DNA from: Tanypteryx hageni
Lineage: Eukaryota; Arthropoda; Insecta; Odonata; Petaluridae
NCBI GenBank assembly: GCA_028673005.1
Contig: CM054113.1
Span: forward strand, 67,520,350 to 67,584,349
Length of the DNA stretch: 64,000 nucleotides
Direction: 5' to 3'
The notes under the pieces: model-generated
The model's database searches: none
What the model saw: only the letters and a program-made list of their open reading frames with translations
What the model was told of the DNA's origin: nothing
Part shown: piece by piece, positions 56,080 through 64,000 of the stretch
Layout: each line of letters begins with the position of its first letter
Position numbering within the stretch: the stretch's first letter is position 1
Program-made: the position numbers and the translations under genes

Positions 56080-56405
56080 TGAACCATCCTTGCCTCTCGT
56101 ATTCCGCCCCCACGTGGAGTTTTCGCGTTATTTTCCCGCCATATTCCCTCCCCCATCACGACCCATCTCGTTGTTCGTTTTGTATCTCTCACTCCTTCCA
56201 CCGCTTCATTTTGTCGCAATGTCTTCCTCCCTCTCCGACCCCTCTCTCTCCGACCCCTCTCTCTCTCTCTCTTTCTCCGGGTCTTTCCACCCTCGCCCTT
56301 CATCATCCCCTCATTCCACCCTTTCCGGTCCCATTCAATCGTATATAAATATACCCTCAATGCTCGTTCCTCCCCCATCTCTCACTCCCTCCGCCACGCT
56401 GAATG
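56080..56405 (+). other. Pyrimidine-rich patch
   Basis: C/T-rich plus strand (CCTCTCTCTCCGACCCCTCT repeated, CTCTCTCTCTCT). CCGACCCCTCTCTCT is directly duplicated at 56236-56270. The three overlapping frames here are compositional. Confidence 0.45.
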
Positions 56406-56409
56406 GCGT

Positions 56410-57336
56410 TCTTGAACGGATTTAACGAACGTCTATTGTCGAAGAGAAATCCAACGCGCGATTCTCCCTTTAATTTGCAGTTTGCCTTGGCCGTGCCAAT
56501 TGCCATTCTCCCTCTTTTATTCGGTTTATTTTATTTGCAATCTCTCCTATGGATAAGCGCCATTTTTGCTTATGGTTAGTCTGTCTCAATTCGGCCTGCT
56601 TCGAATTTTGCTCTTATGATTCGGGAATAGGAAAACTTTTAACGAAGAGTTGCTAGGAACCTGCGCGGACGTGATACAATCGTGCAGTGTCAATAAGAAG
56701 CTATCGAGATGAATGTAATTTTCCCTAAAATCAGGATAGTCAAAATGGTAGTAATATAGAATAGATGCAGCTTAATGTGGTTACGTCGGATTATATGTGA
56801 TTTATAACACCAAAATGCTCGATAGCAATAAACGGCAGTATTGCTAGAACTGATTTTGCTCTGGAATTCCGCGTTTGGTTACAATGACTAGCTGATAACA
56901 ATAATCAGTTATAATAATACCTAATATAGATACCTTATAAATAACCTGTTTTGCTTATTTACCTACTACTATTTACTACATTTAAAGGAACACAAAACAT
57001 CACTGATTATATCTAAGGAAATGTCGTTGCTGTTATGCCGGATCTAAAGAAACATTTCGAGGTTATACCGATTGGGTTTAACCGAGAATGTTAAGGGTTT
57101 GTGGAGGAGATAGGAATCGTTTTATTATGCTGTTATCCTTAAGTCGTTAAATCCCAAATTTTAAGGGAGGAGTGGAATGGTGAAGAATGTAACTCCAGAA
57201 TTCTCTCGAAAAACGTCGTAAGTCTGTTCGAATTTGGAGAAATTGACGGAGGTTTCAAGTTCTCTAGCAGTCGAAATTATCGTGGTAATTTATGTTTCGC
57301 ATTATGAGGAATCTTGATTTTTTATATTGATCTGTC
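56410..57336. other. Intron without identified gene
   Basis: No element ends or coding signal recognised. Confidence 0.3.
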
Positions 57337-57709
57337 CAGATAATTAAATTAAATTTCCTACAACATTTATTCCAATACATTTTTACATTTATCAAATATA
57401 AAAGCAAATATTTCAAAATAACGGATAAGTGGAAAGAGTAAACACCCACTTCCGGTTGGCCAATTTTTACCAAAAACTAATCAGTGCTTCCGACTTTAAT
57501 AAAAATGTTAAATATAAAATTTCGCGTTGACCTGATTAATAGTTTTTGAGTTAGAGCACCCACAAAAAGCTATCACACACACAGAAATCATCGAGAAAAT
57601 AGGCAAACGTGTTCAGGGGACCTCAAAACGTGTATTTCCGTTGAAATCTCGTAGTCGATTTTTTCATGAATACAATACTTTCCCCTATACTACATATATG
57701 GAGAAAGTA
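57337..57709 (-). mobile_element. Copy C of the ~690-bp element, truncated
   Basis: Minus-orientation copy holding only the TTTCTCCATA-end half, about 373 bp, starting inside at AATTTCCTACAACATTTATT on the plus strand. It lies 600 bases from the full copy D in opposite orientation. Confidence 0.7.
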
Positions 57710-58304
57710 AAAATGATGTTTGCTTATTATATTTTATGTACGTTAGTCCCTTGCTGGACCAAGCGTGTTGTGTAAATAATTCACGTTTAATTCTTCGCGT
57801 ATAATCAGATCCGCGTTGGGGAAACCAGCTTTGTCCTCCATTTCTGTTCTTAAGTACATACGTTGGATTCCGCGTTCGATAATAACTTCACGTGCCGTAA
57901 TTCAGAGAAAATCACGGTTGGCAGAGGGAGGGAAGGGAAGAGGAGAGTGTTGCGTGGGAGGGGAGCGTGTGTGCGTTGGGTGGTGTTGTCGAGTGCAGAC
58001 GGTGGATGAGTGTTTTTAGGGATGGACACTCGAGATGCGCTCTCCCTATCCTTAGTGGCCCGACGTCTAAAATTGGATCTAGTGGCATGTCTGTTCCCCG
58101 GGGGCAGTCTCTCCGACAGAGAATGGACTTGAAGGGTGGGTGGGCGGCTTTTGTGAGAAAGGGCGAGGGTTTAGAGGGGAAGGAGGGGGTGGCATCGTCT
58201 CGATGGAGGTAGGTCAAACATCACGCCGTGACAGACACTTTTAGCTCCATTGCGCGTTCCTAAAACCTCTCTTCTCGCTGGACCAAAAATAGGCGTTTTT
58301 TGCT
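57710..58304. other. Spacer between element copies C and D
   Basis: Includes 57792-57835 (CGCGTATAATCAGATCCGCG then TTGGGGAAACC), which resembles the host repeat interrupted at 14065, and a GC- and GA-rich patch at 57900-58210. No gene. The overlapping frames at 57816-58019, 57912-58217 (minus) and 57967-58212 are compositional. Confidence 0.35.
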
Positions 58305-58993
58305 TTCTCCATACCTATTATAGGGGCAAGTATTGTTTTCATGAAAAAAATCGACTTCGAGATTTCAACGGAAATACACGTTTTGAGGTCCCCTGAACAC
58401 ATTTTGACCATTTTCTTGATGTCTGTGTGTGAGACAGCTTTATTGTGGGTGCTCTAACTCAAAAAACTATTAATCAGGTCAACGCGAAATTTTATATTTA
58501 ACCTTTTTATGAAGTCACAAGAACCGATTAGTTTTTGGTAAAAATCGGTCAACCGGAAGTGGGTGTTTACTCTTGTCACATCCGTTATTTTGAAATATTT
58601 GCTTTAATATTTGATAAATGTAAAAATGTATCAGAATAAAAGTTGTAGGAAATTTAATTTTCTGCAACCTTTGTTTGAAACATCTATCCATATAATGCAT
58701 TGTTTAAGAGATATCTTATATTTTTAGCTGCCACCACCACGCCACCTACCGACGACTATTGTTCACAATTGACGCTTAGTTACGTCTAAGTAACGCTGCT
58801 CTTTCTTTTCTTAATTGTTAGAGCTTTGTGGCTATATCCAATATCAGAAGGCTATGGTTTGAGTTTATTTCTGTTCTTCGTCAAGCCTAAAATTTTCTCG
58901 GTTCCTTAAAATATTTATTATTATGTAACCTATTGGAATTTTTAGAAATATTACAGATATGGAGAAAGTCATGTGGTGGCCACATCAGATTTT
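58305..58993 (+). mobile_element. Copy D of the ~690-bp element, full length
   Basis: Starts CTTTCTCCATACCTATTATAGG and ends ATATGGAGAAAGTCATGTGG plus the shared GGCCACATCAGATTTTTT. Colinear with copies A and B throughout. Confidence 0.75.
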
Positions 58994-59524
58994 TTCTCTA
59001 ATGTTGAGACGATTTCGGTGTCGTCATGGATTGTTGTTTCTCTCGCAAACCTCGTCGCGTGGTGTAATTATCCTTCTCATCAAGTTGTTGGCATTGGGTA
59101 TGCATGGCAAAATTTACGCCATCTCCAGATAATATTTAGCAATTGTCTTTTAGCTTACGATTCCATGAAGTCAATGAAAATAATATTATCATTTCTCTAT
59201 TGAAAGATGCCTGTTTAGTGCGCTCCGTATTTGTTCCCGATTCTTTTTTTAAAGCAGAGGACACAAACGTTTTTGTTTATCTTTTCCTCATTTTTCCCAT
59301 TCTCTTCATTTGTGCTGTCATTCAGAGTTTTATGTAGTGACGTACGGTGACATAAAGATCTAAAAATGAAGTTACGTGGATTTCGGAACGTTTCAGGGTT
59401 AAATACAGCTGAGAATCATTTACGTCTCTACGTGTCACCGTGAAATTCGCCAAAGTGAGTGGGAGGGAGCGCAATGCCTCAAAATGTGCATTTATTTATT
59501 TTAAATAGCTCATCAACAGTCGTT

Positions 59525-59650
59525 GACATACTTTTTAAAATGAGCTTAATAACGATAACAAAGTCAAATACATGCAGTCGTGATGGATCCGAACCCGCAA
59601 CCCTACCATTTGGAGCCAGATATGCTAAACACTCCTCCACCGAGGACGGA
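59525..59650 (-). repeat. tRNA-related SINE, minus strand
   Basis: On the minus strand: CCTCGGTGGAGGAGTGTTTA then GCATATCTGGC (A-box position) and GGGTTGCGGGTTCGGATCC (B box), then a body with TTTGACTTTGTTATCGTTAT and TTTTAAAAAG as in 50627-50751. Confidence 0.5.
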
Positions 59651-60730
59651 TTCCAACAATGTTCTCTCGCGGGTTTGACTTTCCTATTATGATCCTAAAT
59701 TGTCCTAAGAAAGAACGAGCCTTGATATCGTTGTCCTACGACCAACCTCAAATATTTCCTGTTTCTATATTATCTCTCTACATTTGCATAGGTTGTTCAA
59801 TTTATCATAAAATACAGAAGTGGAATAAAACACACTTTCAACTATAATAAGAAAGCAGGTAAATATATAAAAATGTTGGCAATAATAATTCTATGTAGGA
59901 AGTGTATCGGAAACTTAAGTTGCCTTCTGGTAACAGGAATGGATGACAATGTTAAAGAAAATTCGGCTTTTGGATTATTCTTGAGCCTTTCCTATTTTCA
60001 GTTAATTAGTATGCTTAATAAAATCTAGACGTATGAATCACGACCTCAACATTGCGTGCATCATGATAAGATAGGATTTTCTGATGTCAGGCTTCGACTC
60101 TATCTCCTCTTTCTCTCTCCCTTCTTTTATCTTTTGTTTTATTTAATTTCTTCATTTCTTTGCACGCCTCTGCACGCTTGCGCTGATAAACCGTCCTCTG
60201 GATTGGAATGTAAAAGTGAAGTGGAGCGGGAATGAAAGAAGGGGATAGTGTGTCTTCTCTCCGCTATGACCTCGTTTGCTTATCAATGAGAAGCTGTTTA
60301 TGTTTGCAAGGCCTTTTTCTTCGCTGACACCGTTATTCCGAGCGATCTGTATTACCACACACCCCACTGTCTCGCCCCTAGATTCTGTTCTTTGCACTCC
60401 GCAGTCTTTTTTCTTAGGGAGGCAGTCGTTCGGCGGGTTAATGTACACGTTCATGGAGAGTTGTCTGATGAAATTGGTCTATAGCCGGGAAGGCCGCATA
60501 ATGTTACGTTTTGTGCTGGAATAGAAAAGTGCCATAAGTTAGACTAGGCATCGGCAGTCAATGGCCCTCGAGAACATTTTATTCGGCTCGCCAAGCTATG
60601 GCGTAAAATTTAAGAGTCATTTCATATTTGTCGATTGAAATTATAGTCATAAAACTTTGAACATTGAAATCATGCCGCTAAAAAATCTTTAGACTTGATT
60701 TTCGCTAGTATGGTATTATTGAACCTATAG
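59651..60730. other. Intron without identified gene
   Basis: 60547-60720 carries hAT-like phrases (CAGTCAATGGCCCTCGAG and TCGGCTCGCC) and resembles 46340-46450, so it is probably an eroded element. The rest is anonymous. Confidence 0.3.
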
Positions 60731-60732
60731 GG

Positions 60733-61008
60733 CAGGAGTCTCAAGCACTCGGCCATTGAAGTAAGACGGTTTGTACTATGATGCAGCCCATACTCAAGAT
60801 GCATTTCTTATAAAATATTTTTAATCGAATAAATTTAAGAAATGTATGGGATAAACGCCTCAAAAATATCCGAATTTTACTTTTCATTCCTATTTAAAAC
60901 ATTCTACTTAGTTGGGGTACAGAAGAATGTTCTTAACACGAAGTACGGTCCGCGGATTTAATGCAGCGCTACTATGCGATCCATACATGATGTAGTTTGA
61001 TACCATTG
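60733..61008. mobile_element. hAT-type element, 276 bp, 8-bp TSD
   Basis: It starts CAGGAGTCTCAAGCACTCGG. The inverted right end reads CAATGGTATCAAACTACATC. Flanks CTATAGGG (60725-60732) and CTCTAGGG (61009-61016) are an 8-bp duplication with one change. The inside shares ATTTCTTATAAAATATTT and AAATTTAAGAA with the 469-bp element at 32318, so the two belong to one family. Confidence 0.65.
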
Positions 61009-61072
61009 CTCTAGGGTAACTAACTACTAACATGAATTTCTAAGCGCCCCGCAGAAGGATTCGCAACCACCA

Positions 61073-61612
61073 ATGCGGCCCGCCAAAGCATTCTCAACTG
61101 CCAATCCGACGTGGTGGAAGTTTTCTGACCCTCCCAATCGATTGACGGCAATAGACGTCATTATTCGTAAAGTGGATTCGATTTGGACGTCCACTGCCGT
61201 ATTTTCTCAGTATAGCAACATCCGTGTCGACGGCAATAGCCGTCTCGTCCCCGAACGCGTTCGATCACTTAATTCAGTTCTTCACCTGCCTGTATTTGGT
61301 CCAGCTTCAGCTCGTAACTTTGCCTTCGGAGACGATAGCATTGACTCGAAATTTGCGCCTTTTCCATCTCAAATCCCGGCTACCCATTCTCATTCCCCGT
61401 CTCCACTCCAGGATATTTATGCCAGCATTTTCATTCGGACGTCATGGGTCGTTAAACTAGGTTATCGGCGACGCCTTTCGCTCTCCGACGCGGAGGCGTC
61501 CACTTCTCGGTATCGACTTTCATTGCTTCGCGCGTTAGCCCCGGTAAGGGAGGAATACAATCGAGATCGACATGCAAACTTCATTTTCATCGCCATAATA
61601 ACCACGCGATAA
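61073..61612 (+). other. 179-codon open frame in a GC-rich block, function unknown
   Basis: An uninterrupted frame with mixed amino-acid composition, no domain, no signal peptide and no evident splice or promoter signals. It starts just after the hAT element at 60733. Probably chance in CpG-rich DNA. Reported because it is long and not low-complexity. Confidence 0.12.
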
Positions 61613-61959
61613 TATAAATCTTGATCGGGATTCCCCATGCCTCCCGCTGGGATTTTTCCCACTCTCATTCTCTTTTACTCTTTCCGTTTGGCATTCTCCT
61701 CTCTTCATGCTTTTCTTTATTTTTACGGAGGTTTTTAAGAAACGCGCACGATTTTTTCAGCGCTGCCAACTTTTGTCTATTTTTATTTGTGACGACGATC
61801 GGCGCAGTGAGTTTCCAACGCACTCCTACTTGTAACATCCTCTCTTCGGGGGGAAATTTTGTTGGACATTTTTCTCCCACGTTAAGGTATATCTGCCCTC
61901 TTAAAACACGGGTTCTTATAAAACGGATTTTCTACGACACGGTTCGTTTTTGAATAGTA

Positions 61960-62180
61960 CCGAAAATTCGAATAACGCGGATTATGGTTCGCATTAACGA
62001 GGTTTGGTTGGATCTGGGATGTGAGATTCCAGATTGCAGAGCGAGGAAGAGACGTGTCGTAGTGCCCGAGTGAATTGTTTACAACCGTCAATAACACTCT
62101 ATTTATTGATATATGTGCATCAAAGAGAGGTTTGAAAATTTTGGTTCTGGAGGAGCGTGTCTGAAAGGGTTGGAACACGG
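61960..62180 (+). repeat. Repeat matching 42160-42380 in inverted orientation
   Basis: AACGCGGATTATGGTTCGCA then TTAACGAGGTTTGGTTGGAT and CCAGATTGCAGAGCGAGGAA, ending near TCTGGAGGAGCGTGTCTGAAA. The order matches the minus strand of 42160-42380. It may be one end of a larger pogo-like element. Confidence 0.55.
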
Positions 62181-62511
62181 GCTATCTTTTCCTACGCAAC
62201 GATAGATTAAACACAGATTAATATTACACGGTACTTTTTCAGAGAGCATGTCTGTGTAGAGGGCCGCGTGTCACAGTGTCTCTTCAAAGAAAAAAAGGGA
62301 CTTTTTTTCTCTTAATTGAAGATAAACACGCAATTAAGTCATTAAACTAAGATCTTTCAAGAAGTTTTCAGAGACTAGCCGACCTAAAAGTTAAATAACC
62401 ATAAACCTATAACCTACCGTCAGATAAAGTTCCAATTCCTATCAGTAAATATTTGTAACTTAATGTCTCCAAATGTGTCAGTCTCGTTGAATAGGTTAGC
62501 CCAGTGGTTCA

Positions 62512-63417
62512 ATCTTTTTCGTCTCGCGTCCCCCTTTCTGATCTTCTAAGAAACTCAGGCCCCCCTTCTGATCTTCTGAAACCTCCACGCCCCCCGCCTT
62601 CCTACAAAAAAAATTTCTTTTATGTTTTTAAGGGTTTTTATCATAAAATTATTAGTAATAGTGACCATTTTTTATGACATAGGTTTCTAAGTTTTTCTAT
62701 CTGAGCTGAGTTCTACTGTGTGAGTTTATATAGTGAACGCTAATCTGTTTAATTTTTGTTTCGACGCACAACTCAAAGCTGACATGCTAGCGTAATTTTT
62801 TGGGCAGTCGGCAATAAGTTGTCATTGCCTAAAAAAATCCCTGTATAGGTATACCGCAAACATAAGAACATGCGTTGATTTCGCCGCGCACGGAGGGGAA
62901 GTTCCTCGGTCTTGACTTCCCCCACCCTACTACTAGCCCATCCTTCTCCTCAGGTTGTCAGTTCTCACTATTTACAGTTGCTGCCTAGACAAAGTTTTGC
63001 GAATAATTGGCAACAGTGTAGTTAGAAAAGGACCGAGACAGCGATAGCCCTTGAGGCGAGAGGGGAGGGGTTCCAAGTGAATTGAGGGATTAGACCACAC
63101 CCACTGTACACCCAAAATGTTCTTTGGATCGCGGTAGACCTGTTCATCATATATTATTTCTACGCATAATAAATCCATTCGTCTGCACTACATTTTTTAT
63201 GGAGGTGATAAGTTGACAGAGCATTTGGAGACATCAGTACAAGACCTATATAGTCTAAATTGCTGTAAAATAAATGAAACAAATATTCAAGGACAGCATT
63301 AGAAAAATGTGAGAGATGGAAATTTGAGACAAATGATTTTTGTCCAAAACACTTTGCGCCTCTTATAATCCTCATACGCCCTCCTAGGGGGCGCACCCCA
63401 CCGGCTGAGAACCACTG
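62512..63417. mobile_element. Possible larger hAT-like element, ~906 bp
   Basis: The left end CAGTGGTTCAATCTTTTTCG is followed by CGCGTCCCCC, and the inverted right end reads CAGTGGTTCTCAGCCGGTGG, with GCGCACCCC just inside. The termini match the common hAT CAGTGGTTCTCAA form. The 8-bp flanks do not match, so these could be ends of two different copies. The minus frame 63160-63492 shows no transposase motif that I recognise. Confidence 0.4.
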
Positions 63418-64000
63418 GCCGAAAAATAAATTTGCTCTCCCGACATCGAAGATGATATTTCTTTGTGATCGACGAAAAAACGAAATCGTCAATGCTTGTA
63501 TGGTTTTAGAAGTACGTTTACATGTAAAAGTGTTGGGAGTGTAAAATTTTCGTGGAAAGCTATATAGGGATCGGAAGTTCCAAAAGAAAACTGCACACGC
63601 GTTCTTTTTTTCGCTGAGTTTTTTCTTTCGCCACCGTCCCTCACGACGCTAACTTCCGCGCGGAAGGCATCGTCTGGCGCTCAAAGTTTACAGAACGTGT
63701 TTGCGATAAACAAGGAACCAGCGCGTATCGCAGTATCCTCGGCTATCAATAGCCTCTTATTTACGCGATTGAAGGCGATGAAGCTTCATTCAAGACACGT
63801 GACTTTCTCGTCATCGTGGCAAACACCACGTAAAAAACCTCATTTCCTCGACCTCTTCCTTCCCTCCATCGCACCACCTTTCCTATACCATCCCTCTCTC
63901 TCTCATACACACTACCCCCTCTCGCCCCTTCGCAAACTGTCCATCGCCCCCTAACCCTATCCAGAACACCCTTCTATTTCCTATCATAACAGACGGCGGG
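63418..64000. other. Distal intron in window, no gene identified
   Basis: Pyrimidine-rich toward the end (63840-63950). No exon continuing the integrin frame is visible before the window ends. Confidence 0.3.

Larger units (their letters stand above)
7844..64000 (+). other. First intron of the integrin alpha gene (3' end outside window)
   Basis: From the GTGAGT donor at 7844 to the window end I found no sequence that continues the beta-propeller and no other convincing host exon, so at least 56 kb appears to be intron. Long first introns are usual in genes with complex regulation, and several GC-rich blocks inside could hold enhancers or alternative promoters. It is rich in transposon remains, annotated separately. 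A gene nested in the intron and lacking recognisable domains could have been missed. Confidence 0.6.

Overview
This is a window of arthropod (probably insect) nuclear DNA. The evidence is spliced gene structure, an integrin-alpha first exon of insect type, a core promoter with an Inr and a DPE at the exact arthropod spacing, and a dense load of arthropod-style transposons. An early-branching insect with a large genome would fit, but the species cannot be fixed from this sequence. Nothing bacterial or organellar is present.

Layout. (1) 1-5060 is AT-rich and clearly CpG-poor. It holds the 3' end of one plus-strand gene: a 39-bp exon (341-379) and a terminal exon (1727-1812, stop TAA) joined in compatible phase, then a probable long 3' UTR with several AATAAA signals. 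I do not recognise the product. (2) 5062-7005 holds a palindromic element with an 8-bp target duplication and a 5'-truncated non-LTR retrotransposon with an intact reverse transcriptase frame, a (TGA)n tail and a 9-bp target duplication. (3) 7505-7843 is the start of a second plus-strand gene: Inr plus DPE, 5' UTR with an overlapping uORF, and exon 1 of an integrin alpha subunit of the laminin-binding PS1 type. (4) 7844-64000 appears to lie wholly inside intron 1 of that integrin gene. No further convincing exon was found. The intron is CpG-normal and full of mobile-element debris: hAT-type elements (five with exact or near 8-bp duplications), hAT transposase remnants, TA-flanked pogo/Tc-like MITEs, a ~690-bp family in four copies, tRNA-related SINEs, LINE fragments, a possible Helitron, several hammerhead-ribozyme-like motifs, (TA)n arrays, and long polypurine or polypyrimidine tracts in GC-rich patches.

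The most interesting points are the hammerhead-like motifs at three or four loci, the sharp change in CpG content between the two genes near 7 kb, the exact Inr/DPE promoter with its overlapping uORF, and MITEs whose interiors are tandem copies of their own terminal motif. I found no multi-gene novel system. Repeat relationships were judged by eye, so boundaries and similarity are approximate.
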